Shown here piece after piece: positions 1 through 29,980 of a stretch of 64,000 nucleotides of DNA. Origin of the DNA: Casuarius casuarius (Eukaryota > Chordata > Aves > Casuariiformes > Casuariidae); the NCBI GenBank assembly GCA_003342895.1, contig PTFA01000339.1, positions 515,340 to 579,339 of the forward strand. The letters are read 5' to 3'. The notes beneath the pieces were generated by a model, which was not told where the DNA came from, did not search any database, and saw only the letters and a list, made by a program, of their open reading frames with translations. The stretch's first letter is position 1, and every line of letters begins with the position of its first letter. The position numbers and the translations under genes were made by a program.

Positions 1-619
1 CCATGAATGCAATTTGCTTTAGTTCTGGATAAATCTGTCAAGGGGGGCTCAGGTTCCTGGATCCATCTACAAATCTGGTTGTGGATATCAACGGATGAGA
101 ACTTGATGGGCAATGACTGGGGTTGGGGTGGCGATTGGGGCATTCTGTGCTGCCGCCCTCCCAGGACCGTGTTTCAGATCTGCTCAGAGCCTTGGCTACA
201 TGATGGTGACTCTGGGCGCAAGAGCACCCCGAGTACGGTGCTGGGAACCATGAATCACCTTGTCCCTCTGTACCACCATCACTGCGGGGGGCTGGAGGAG
301 CCTGAGGGAGGGAAGGGAGGTGAGGAGAAAACCAGCTGTGTGAGCACGTTGGTGTGTAGTGAGCTCAGGCCCGTCTCTAGGAGGGCTCAAAATTAATCGC
401 CGTTACTCATAAGGTTGTGTTGGCTCTGTGTCAGGAACGTCAAGTGCTACGCACAGGGCGCTGCCGATTTAGAAAAGTGACGCCAACCCGCTCAGCCCTA
501 ATCCCGTTAAACCCGAGGGAATACGGCAGAGGACTTAACGCATCTCTGCCGGATAAGAAATAGAGCAAAGCTTTCCTCGACTACGGACTGCCGCGCTGCG
601 AGGACGGCTTTCGGCGGAC
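1..619 (-). other. CCDC103 intron, no exon recognised
   Basis: This stretch lies downstream, on the minus strand, of the first coding exon of CCDC103 and should be its first coding intron. The minus-strand open frames here show no similarity to the rest of CCDC103 as I know it, and the plus-strand frame at 7-396 resembles no family I recognise. The remaining CCDC103 exons must lie beyond the left edge of the window. Confidence 0.5.
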
Positions 620-787
620 CTGAACTCCTCGTAAGATGCCACCTTCTGGTGCACGGCCCGGAACTTGGCGCTGTTCTCCCTCTCGTACTTCTCGTCGGCA
701 GCCACGGCCGCCCGCAGCTCTTTCTCCAGAGCGCCGAAGTCGATCGCTCCGGCCGCCTCCGTCGCTCCGGCTGCCTCCATCCCGCAC
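620..787 (-). CDS. CCDC103: CCDC103, first coding exon (partial gene)
   Basis: CCDC103 is a small coiled-coil cytoplasmic protein needed to assemble and attach axonemal dynein arms in motile cilia. Reading the minus strand, the ATG is at 780-778. After a short Ala/Gly-rich lead, the frame carries the characteristic N-terminal block [18 protein letters not shown], followed by [20 protein letters not shown], which matches the start of vertebrate CCDC103. A consensus acceptor (pyrimidine run ending in CAG, AG at 789-788) sits seven bases before the ATG, so a non-coding first exon probably lies further up (above 790). The exon seems to end after TTC-AG at 620 with a GT donor (gtccgc, weak after the GT), exactly where similarity to the family stops. 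The rest of the gene is off the window. The head-to-head position next to EFTUD2 agrees with mammalian gene order. The identity is firm; the exact splice ends are inferred. Confidence 0.85.
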
Positions 788-919
788 CTGGGAGAGACGG
801 AGAGCGCGAGCCCGGGCTGCCGGAGCTCAGGGCCCCGGGCGGCACCCACGCGGCCCCGGGGAAGGGGCCTGGCCAGCGGCAGGGCCCCGAGGGGGAGGAC
901 GCGGGATTGGCGTCACCCG

Positions 920-1290
920 TCAGGCTGAGGGGACACAGGGACAACCGCTCATATCGTGACAAGCACGACCGGCTGGCTTGAGCCCACAGTCGGCTGCAGG
1001 GACAACTGCTTCTGTCACGACAGCCCTGCTGGGCTGAGCACACCGCTGGGCTCAGGGACTCCTGCTACTATCGTGACAGCCCCACTAGGCTGAGCGCACC
1101 GCCGACATCAGGGACACCCATTCCTATCGCGACAGTCCCACCAAGGTGGGCACACCGCCGGCCTCAGGGATACCCACTCGTATCGCGACAGCTCCACCAG
1201 GCTGAGCACACCGCCGGCCTCAGGGATACTCGCTCCTATCGTGACAGTCCGGCCGCGCCGGCACAGCCTGCTCCTATCGCGACTGTCGCG
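920..1290. repeat. 56-bp minisatellite in the bidirectional promoter
   Basis: About six diverged tandem units share a core close to TATCGYGACAG, preceded by a segment like GCTGAGCACACCGCCGGCCTCAGGGA. The TCGYGAC cores end at 960, 1021 (variant TCACGAC), 1077, 1133, 1189, 1245 and 1283. The steps are 61, 56, 56, 56, 56 and 38 bp, so the array is regular in the middle and degraded at both ends. Several units contain the CpG palindrome TCGCGA. Confidence 0.85.
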
Positions 1291-1334
1291 ACGGGCCGGG
1301 CTCTCCCCGCCGCGCGCGCGCGGGCGCCCCTCGC

Positions 1335-1348
1335 GTCGCCATGGCGAC
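1335..1348. promoter_or_regulatory. Palindromic X-box-like (RFX) motif
   Basis: GTCGCCATGGCGAC is a perfect 14-bp palindrome. It fits the published X-box pattern RYYRYY-N(1-3)-RRNRAC with an AT spacer. RFX factors bind such sites in promoters of ciliary genes, and CCDC103, the minus-strand partner of this promoter, is a ciliary gene. Binding itself is inferred. Confidence 0.5.
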
Positions 1349-1477
1349 AGGGCAGCGCGGCGCGAGGCCCCGGCCCGGGGCTGCCCCGATCAGCGCCTGA
1401 CAGAAACCGCCTCGCCGCGCCGGGCGGCCCGGCCTGGCCCGAGGGTGCCGGGACCCCGCTGAGCCCCCGCCGGGCCC

Positions 1478-1628
1478 NNNNNNNNNNNNNNNNNNNNNNN
1501 NNNNNNNNNNNNNNNNNNNNNNNNNNNNNNNNNNNNNNNNNNNNNNNNNNNNNNNNNNNNNNNNNNNNNNNNNNNNNNNNNNNNNNNNNNNNNNNNNNNN
1601 NNNNNNNNNNNNNNNNNNNNNNNNNNNN
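1478..1628. other. Assembly gap (151 N)
   Basis: A run of N lies inside the CpG-rich promoter block. GC-rich sequence on both sides suggests a sequencing dropout. It may hide the untranslated first exon of EFTUD2. Confidence 0.98.
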
Positions 1629-1794
1629 GCGGGGGAGCGGGACCCGGCGGAGCGGGAGCCGGGGCAGGTCCGGGAGCGGGGGCGGGCCCGGCCCGGGGGA
1701 CCGGGAAGGGGAAGGGAGGGGAGGGGAGGCGAGCGGCACGGGGTCATCGCCGGACTCCGGTGCGCGGGGCGGGATGGGGCTGCCCGGAGCGGGG

Positions 1795-2005
1795 GGGGCA
1801 GGCCGTACCGGGCAGGAGTCCCGGGACGGGGTCAGCGCAGGCCGTACCGGGCAGGGGGTCCCGGTGTGGGGCAGTCCCGGGCCAGGGGCAGTGCGGGCCG
1901 TACGGGGCAGGGGGTCCCGGTGTGGAGCAGTCCCGGGACGGGGTCGGTGCAGGCCGTACCGGGCAGGGGGTCCCGATGTGGAGCAGTCCCGGGACGGGGT
2001 CAGCA
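1795..2005. repeat. GC-rich minisatellite just before EFTUD2 coding exon 1
   Basis: Tandem units contain GCCGTACSGGGCAGG and GTCCCGG(G/T). GCCGTAC occurs at 1802, 1841, 1897 and 1953, giving steps of 39, 56 and 56 bp. The array stops about 40 bp before the splice acceptor of coding exon 1. It keeps long frames open in several phases, which explains the repetitive open reading frames here. Confidence 0.85.
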
Positions 2006-2045
2006 CACACGCACTGACCCGTGTCCCCTCCCTCCGCCCCGCAGC

Positions 2046-23298
<21,253 letters not shown>

Positions 23299-23905
23299 AC
23301 GTGCTGTGTCGGCCGCTGCGTCGTCAGGGCTGACCCGAGTCCTGGCTAGCACCTGCCTGCCCTTCCCCAGCCCTGGCTCCTGGGTGCTCGGGGGGGGCAG
23401 GGAACTGCTCCCCAGGTCGCTCCTCCACGGCTGAAGTCTCCCCGCCTGGGCACGCGCGAGCCCTGGATCAGGAGCAACCCAGAGCGACGATGCTTTTTGT
23501 AGCGCTAGCACTCAGCCGTGGTGGCCTCCAGCGAGGAGGTTTTCCCTTCGGACACGCTCTCTCCAGGCACGTGGGTTATCCCCACGTGTGGCCCCCGCTG
23601 CTGCAGAGCAGCACGAATATAATGTTAAGATTACTAGGGACAGAGTGTAACCGTGCGTCAAGCATTGGAGCTGGGCTGAGCCCCTGAATGTGATTCTGAT
23701 ACCGCTGCCCCGCTCTCCTGGATAACATTTTGCCTTGGGCAGAGCGTGTCTTATGGCAACTGAGGAAGGGGGAAATGCTGTTTTTTTTTTGTGGGGGTGG
23801 GCTCCTACCTTCCCAGGATAAATGGCAAGGCTGGATTTTACCATTTTGTACACGTTTTTCTGAGCCCTTGTAAACGTTTAATACAAATTGCCAGCCAGAG
23901 CTGTG
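23299..23905 (+). other. EFTUD2: EFTUD2 3' UTR with non-canonical poly(A) signal
   Basis: There is no AATAAA in the first 800 bp after the stop. The best poly(A) signal is the variant AATACA at 23880-23885, followed by a GU-rich element (TGTGTGTGA) at about 23902-23910. Cleavage is therefore predicted near 23895-23905, giving a 3' UTR of about 600 nt. Confidence 0.6.
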
Positions 23906-24420
23906 TGTGATCGCTCCGAGGGACCAGAGGGCTGGGAGAGGCTCTGCCTTGGCTGGCTCTTGGAGCAGGCAGGCACTGCCGTGAGTCCCCTGCCTTCGCT
24001 GCTGCCCCTGCGGCCCTTGGGGCTCTTCCTGCTAAAAATATGCTGTAAATCCAGGTTCTTTGGGTGTTTGCTGCCCTCTCTCTGCCTCCTGGCCCTGCTG
24101 CCTGGCAGCACCTCTGAGGCTCTTCCCAAATTGCCCCGAGCCCTCGCTTGGGATCGGCCGTCCAGCACGGGGGGCTGAGCCGGGCATGGCCCCAGCGCGG
24201 GCTGAGGCTGGGACGGCCGGGTGCTCAGTGCCCTCGCTGTGGGGCTGGAGGCCAGGCTGGACACTGCTCTGCTTGTCTTATTGCTGTTTAACTCCTGTAA
24301 GGCCCAGGGAAATCCTCTCTTTGGCCTTACAGAGGATGGAGGCTCTTTAGCACCTGAGACCTGGTTGAGAACAGTCGTAGAGTCTGTGCTGGGGGCAAAA
24401 CCGGGATTTCCGTGTGCTGG
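23906..24420. other. Intergenic sequence after EFTUD2
   Basis: Moderately GC-rich sequence downstream of the predicted EFTUD2 cleavage site. I see no exon of a known gene, repeat array or RNA gene here; HIGD1B, which sits between EFTUD2 and GJC1 in mammals, was not recognised. Confidence 0.4.
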
Positions 24421-27000
24421 GTATTTTTTTCAACGCAAGAAGCATCCTCTCTCGTGTCCTCCTGCCACCGTCCCTTCACTGCCACTTTGGTACCTAAAGG
24501 CGAAGCTGAGCCCCCCCAAACCCTCTCGTGGCGGCTGTGGGGTGCTCATGGCCCGGTTTCCCCCCGTGCGTGGGCTCGCAGGGGGCACGGGGACGCCCCG
24601 CGAAGGAAGCAGCCCGCGGAAACGGAGCAGCGCGGGGGCTCAGGCAGCGGGGCGCAGAAAGCAGCGGGGAAGGATTTCCTGCCGCAGCCCCCAAAACAAA
24701 GGCCCGGCCCGGGCGAGCGGTGCCGGGGCGGACGAGGGGGGGGGCTGCGGCCTTATCACTCTGCTCGGCGTTTTCCGGCGGGGCAAGGCCGGGAGGTTCC
24801 CCGCGGTTGGCCCGGCCCTGAACGGCTTTGGGGGCTGCAAAACGCCCCCGGGGCGCTCGGGGGATGGCGCTGGGCCGCAAGATGTCCGCCTCCGGGCGCC
24901 AGAGGCCGGAGCACCACAGCGGGATGCTGGATGCCACCAGTGCCACCCCGTAGCGTGTCCCTTGCTGAGGGGGTGCCGGCACGGCACGAGCCCCCCCAGA
25001 GCGGCGGCAGTCGTTGGCGGCCCGGCTCCTCGGAGCGGCCTTGCCGTGGGAAGGGAGGCGGTTCTCACGCGGGCCCTTCCCAGCGGCTGGAAAACGGTGA
25101 CCCGCGCCGGCTCCGGGGAGGGAGATAAGCGGCCGGGGCTCGTCACGGGCCGTGCGAGCGCTCGCGGCCGGACGCCGCCGCGGCGGGCTGGGAATTTTCC
25201 GCGGAAACGGCCCGGCCCTGGGAAATTGCCCCGACCCCGTGGCCGACCCCGGCTCGCGGGCCGCCGTTTTGCAGCAAAGACCTCGGCGTTCGCTCCGGGC
25301 CCGCTGGAATAAGCCCAAAAGCCGGCGTTTTAGCAAAAGTGTCTTGCCCGTCACCGCGGGGCCTCCCCCGCCTCGGTTTCCAGGTGTGCCAGGGGAGCCC
25401 GATCCATCCTTGGCACGAGTTGGCCAGGGCTCAGCAGCGGGAGGCAGCAGCGAACGGCCCCCTCCGCCCCGGGATGAGCGGGCGGGAGTCTCCCTCGGTC
25501 CCGCCGTGTGGTGCGACCAGCTCTCCAGCACCCTGCGTTCGGGGACGAGCCCGTTTTTGGAGGGTGCCCCCCCCCCCCGCCATGTTCAGGCTATAGGCTG
25601 CAGGTGGAGGTACACGCAGGGCTGTACTTAGGGGTGTGCGTAGGGGTGGATATAGACGTATATACCGGGCTGTACCCAAAGCACCCAGAAAGGGCAGCCC
25701 GGGTGCGGCCGCCGATGGGGTGACGACCGAGGGCGCAGCTCGGGGCCGGGTGAACCGTGCAGCCAGGCCGCCGCTGCGGGGTGCGAAGCCAACGAGCATG
25801 GCGGCACCCGCAAGCGTGAGGCCCGCCCGGCCTCACCCGCTCGCGAGGGCACCCGCTCCCCCGGGGCACGTTTGCAACGGCCCCTCGCAACGCGCCGCGG
25901 CTCCCGCTCCCGCCCCCCCCCGCNNNNNNNNNNNNNNNNNNNNNNNNNNNNNNNNNNNNNNNNNNNNNNNNNNNNNNNNNNNNNNNNNNNNNNNNNNNNN
26001 NNNNNNNNNNNNNNNNNNNNNNNNNNNNNNNNNNNNNNNNNNNNNNNNNNNNNNNNNNNNNNNNNNNNNNNNNNNNNNNNNNNNNNNNNNNNNNNNNNNN
26101 NNNNNNNNNNNNNNNNNNNNNNNNNNNNNNNNNNNNNNNNNNNNNNNNNNNNNNNNNNNNNNNNNNNNNNNNNNNNNNNNNNNNNNNNNNNNNNNNNNNN
26201 NNNNNNNNNNNNNNNNNNNNNNNNNNNNNNNNNNNNNNNNNNNNNNNNNNNNNNNNNNNNNNNNNNNNNNNNNNNNNNNNNNNNNNNNNNNNNNNNNNNN
26301 NNNNNNNNNNNNNNNNNNNNNNNNNNNNNNNNNNNNNNNNNNNNNNNNNNNNNNNNNNNNNNNNNNNNNNNNNNNNNNNNNNNNNNNNNNNNNNNNNNNN
26401 NNNNNNNNNNNNNNNNNNNNNNNNNNNNNNNNNNNNNNNNNNNNNNNNNNNNNNNNNNNNNNNNNNNNNNNNNNNNNNNNNNNNNNNNNNNNNNNNNNNN
26501 NNNNNNNNNNNNNNNNNNNNNNNNNNNNNNNNNNNNNNNNNNNNNNNNNNNNNNNNNNNNNNNNNNNNNNNNNNNNNNNNNNNNNNNNNNNNNNNNNNNN
26601 NNNNNNNNNNNNNNNNNNNNNNNNNNNNNNNNNNNNNNNNNNNNNNNNCCGTTGGGCCGGGGAGAGGCGGGAGCCGCCCGGCAGCCGCCAAGGCCCCGCG
26701 CTGGCGGCCGGTCCTGCCTCCGCCGAGCGTCTCCCGTGCGCTGGCGGCTGCGGACGGACAGCGGCGGCGGGGGGCGGGGGGATGTGCTGAGCCCGAGCCG
26801 CGGGGCGGCCGTGCCCGCGCATCGCCGCCGCCGTCTTTGTCCCTCCGAACTTCCCCGGCGGGGCGCAGCCCGCCCTGTGGCCGCCGCCGCGTGCGAGGCG
26901 GCCGGGCGGCCGCGACCGGCTGTCGCCGGCGCCGGAGACGGCTCCGGGGCGCAGCTGGGTCGCTGGCGGTTGCTTTTAGTGACGGGTCTTTCTAGTGTGT
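24420..27000 (+). promoter_or_regulatory. CpG island, probable GJC1 promoter and first exon
   Basis: Sequence from about 24.5 kb to 26.97 kb is dense in CpG and stays open in several frames on both strands for that reason, not because it codes. It ends abruptly near 26.97 kb where AT-rich sequence starts. It contains an ATGGCGGC (YY1-like) motif at 25799-25806. It is the only large CpG island between EFTUD2 and the GJC1 coding exon, so I infer that it holds the GJC1 transcription start and untranslated first exon, possibly inside the 725-bp gap. I could not choose a splice donor. Confidence 0.5.
25924..26648. other. Assembly gap (725 N)
   Basis: A run of N in the middle of the CpG island, flanked by C-rich and G-rich sequence, as expected where extreme GC content defeats sequencing. 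Confidence 0.98.
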
Positions 27001-29929
27001 TCTCCCGAAATGAAGAAATAAAAGACCTATTTCCAGCTTTCTGGCATTAGGAACACGCTGCGTGCTGGTAGTGCAAACTGCCGGGTTTTTACCGCTTCCA
27101 ATACTCCAATTTGCTGCTTCATACGGTGCAGGTGTTAGTTCCAAGTAACAGGTATTTTTTTTAAGAAGCACTGCCTCTCTGAGCATCGATGAGTAAAAGC
27201 GGTGTAGTTAGCTTTGCGAAGGGCTGCAGTGCCATTTCGCTTCCTCAGCTTGGCAGGATGGTGCTTGGCAGATCCCAGCGCTTGACTCGATCCGTGAGTG
27301 TTCAGTCCATGGTTAAAGACGCTGTCGTATCACCAAAACGAGGTTAGAAATCAGGAGCTCGTTATGATCTCTGTGCAGATAAAAACTTATACTGCTGTTG
27401 ATGTGCTGAGTTAACCCTGCGTCAAGCAAACTTCGGCTACGGCGGTGCCGTTTGACGCTTCGGCGTGCTGGATCTGAAGACGCAGAGTGCGAGGAGAAAC
27501 GTTCTGCCCCTCTGTCAGCTCATGGGAGTTTTGTTACTGAAGTTTTGGCTTCTGTTAGGCCTCACTTTGGTTTTAAAATTTCACAAGGATGATGTATGTA
27601 TAGGTACTTCTCGTGGCCTTTTTTTATCTAATTCTCTTTTGTACCGGGAGAGATTCTGGCTCTTGCTGGCTGTTTAGACCTCGCTTCCTAGGGAAGTGCT
27701 AATTCTGTGCCATGGTCACATTGATTACGACTAGGAGATGGTGCATATAGGTTTAATTAGGACATGTATGTACTATATGGATGCTTGAGCAGCAATTAGT
27801 AACACTGGAATCTGCTTTTTTTTATCATTTAGCCAGTATTTAGAAATGAGGGGGAAAATAAAAACCATGCATTTGACAGTTGATTATTCTTGTTCTCTGT
27901 ATTTCTGTGTTTCTGCACACTGTGAGTAGAGGAGAACCAGCAGAAAAAAAATCTCTTCCTTTGGGTCAGAAATCTATTTCACGCTGATGTTCATCAAATC
28001 AACTGCGTGAATCGGGTTACCGAAATTCACCTTTCCTTTATTCAGATCATTTAGAAGAGGAAAGCCATTGTTTTCTATCGAGACTTGTGTTTAAGGAAAT
28101 GAAGGATGTTCTTCTCCTTATTTTTGATTCTTTCCAAGAATATGCTAAAGTTATGCTTATGTTTTCCTGGGGGAACAAATAAGCTCCAATATGCTATATG
28201 TAACTAGATATGTAAGATTGTTTTTAAGGAAAATTAATGTACAAATTTACATGTAATTTGAGCATTCCTTATTCTTTCCATATGACTGCAAACAGCTGAA
28301 AGTTCTGTATGTGCAGAAATCCTAAAATTAACTTCAGCATTTTTACAGCCCTCTAAAAGAAAGAGGGGACGATACGTGTTCCTCCTCCTGTGTCGCTCTC
28401 CTGACTGAAACAGATGTCAAGGGGTTGACAGTGGGTGGGGTGAGCTGTTACATATTTTCTGTGCCTGACGAATGCGCAGGCTGCATAGCATCAGTCGTTC
28501 TCCACTCGCTGGTCAGTGGCAAAAGCTCATAACTAGATGGTCTTGGTGTTTCAAGCCAGGGTAGGGTGCTCTGAATGCAGTGATAACCTGATACCCACGA
28601 TTCGGGAGCCAGCTTTGATCCTTTTTATGGCCAGAGGTTTCCTACCATGTCTGTAGCTGAGAAGGCGGCAAGGTAAGGAAATTACAGGGCTCAGAGCAAA
28701 AGTTCAGGTGAACTGGAGCTGGTTGATGGTGTGTTGAGGCTGGGCACAGTGGTTACATGCTGTGGCTGAATTTTATATCGAGTTTGGAGATCTGTCTTGG
28801 AAATATTTCTACAATTTCTTGTAAAGTTGATCCTTTTGCAGTGTTTTTCTCTTTTGAACAGCTGTAACTTGACTGCCACATTTTCTGAATTGAAATGGCA
28901 AAGGATGGGGCAAAACAGAAGGATGAACTTATTTTAATAAGTTTTAGCAGGTATATTTGAAGGCTTGTGTTGATTAAAACTAAACTTATTTTGCAAGACC
29001 ACTTTTTTTCAACCGTACTGAAAACATGTTCAGTAAGTATTTGTTACAGATTCTTCTGTTTATCACCCAGCTTGCCTCATCCTTGCTGTGGCTTTTTAAA
29101 ACCAGCTTTATCATGTTTCAAATCAGTTTAAATTTTGAGAAGTTATTAATAAAACCTTAATGACTGGCTGTGCTCTTAATAAAGTGCCTACCTTTAAAAC
29201 TTCTTAAGGCTAAAATTGCAAGTTCTATTGTACTATCACTGATGCAGTAAAGCTTGAATTATTGGTAATAGAAAACATTTTAATGTAAAAAACTGGAAGT
29301 AAGTATTTTTTTAAAAAATGGTGCAGCATCATAAAGGTTTTTGTTAAAAAGCTACTTAAAGGTTGGAATGCATGATTATAGAAGGGAAATTGTTGCAAAG
29401 CATCTGTTTCCTAGATGGATTCCATAGGTACCCCTTCTTAGCCTCTCATTAGTGAATATTTTTGTCCGTTATTTGGAAGAAAAATCCATGTTATCCTGGT
29501 TAACATGCAGGTGAGGCAAAGATTGGTAAATAACTGAAAAATCGGGGTCGCAGATTGAGAGCGCTATGGCTTACTTTGAGCAAGTTAGCGAAGAGCCAAG
29601 AAAGGATCGGAAAACATGCTTGCCCTGAAGAATTCCAGCAGCCCCGTCTGCCTCTTAGCAGAGGGAAGGTTAAAAGAAGACTTGATAACAGTTTATAGGT
29701 ACGTTTGCGGGGAAAATAAATGTGGTGACAGAATGGTCTCCAATCTAGCAAAGGCATAGAGAGCCTGTGCTCAGAAGTTAGAAGTTAGACGAGTTTAGAC
29801 CAGCTTTAACGATTTAGCAGAGGCTTTAGTATGTACTTTACACTTTTAAATTTTAGACACTCTGTTTTTCTAAAGAATTTTCTGTGGTAAATGATAATTT
29901 ATTTGGGAATTGTGCTGCATAGCTGAAAC

Positions 29930-29980
29930 GTTACCTTAAAGGTCTCTTCTGGCCTTAAATCTGTATGGTTTTGTATCTGA
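29930..29980 (+). mobile_element. Short CR1-like 3' fragment
   Basis: TTAAAGGTCTCTTCTGGCCT followed by TAAATCTGTATGGTTTTGTATC copies a CR1 3' end (aggtctcttctggccttaaaatctatg). Only about 50 bp are recognisable. Confidence 0.5.

Larger units (their letters stand above)
788..2044. promoter_or_regulatory. Shared CCDC103/EFTUD2 head-to-head promoter region
   Basis: Only about 1.27 kb separates the CCDC103 ATG (minus, 780) from the EFTUD2 ATG (plus, 2046). Much of it is CpG-rich, and it should contain the untranslated first exons of both genes, as expected for a bidirectional CpG-island promoter. It holds a 56-bp minisatellite (about 920-1290), a palindromic X-box-like site (1335-1348), a 151-bp assembly gap (1478-1628) and a second GC-rich tandem repeat (about 1795-2005). 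I see no TATA box. The EFTUD2 start site and untranslated exon 1 cannot be placed: they are either in the CpG-rich block 1240-1477, in the gap, or just after it. Confidence 0.7.

Noticed and set aside
7..396. 129-residue plus-strand frame at the left edge
   Set aside because: Antisense to the CCDC103 intron; composition and sequence suggest chance.
920..1290. Regularly spaced repeat considered as a CRISPR array
   Set aside because: Units are contiguous and diverged, without unique spacers, in a vertebrate promoter.
24221..25312. Open frame of 363 residues on the plus strand, with an equally long one on the minus strand (24494-25531)
   Set aside because: Overlapping long frames on both strands in a CpG island are a GC effect. 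The translations are Arg/Pro/Gly-rich, low-complexity, and match no family.
25591..27050. Several frames of 330-390 residues across the 725-bp gap
   Set aside because: Most of their length is N translated as X.
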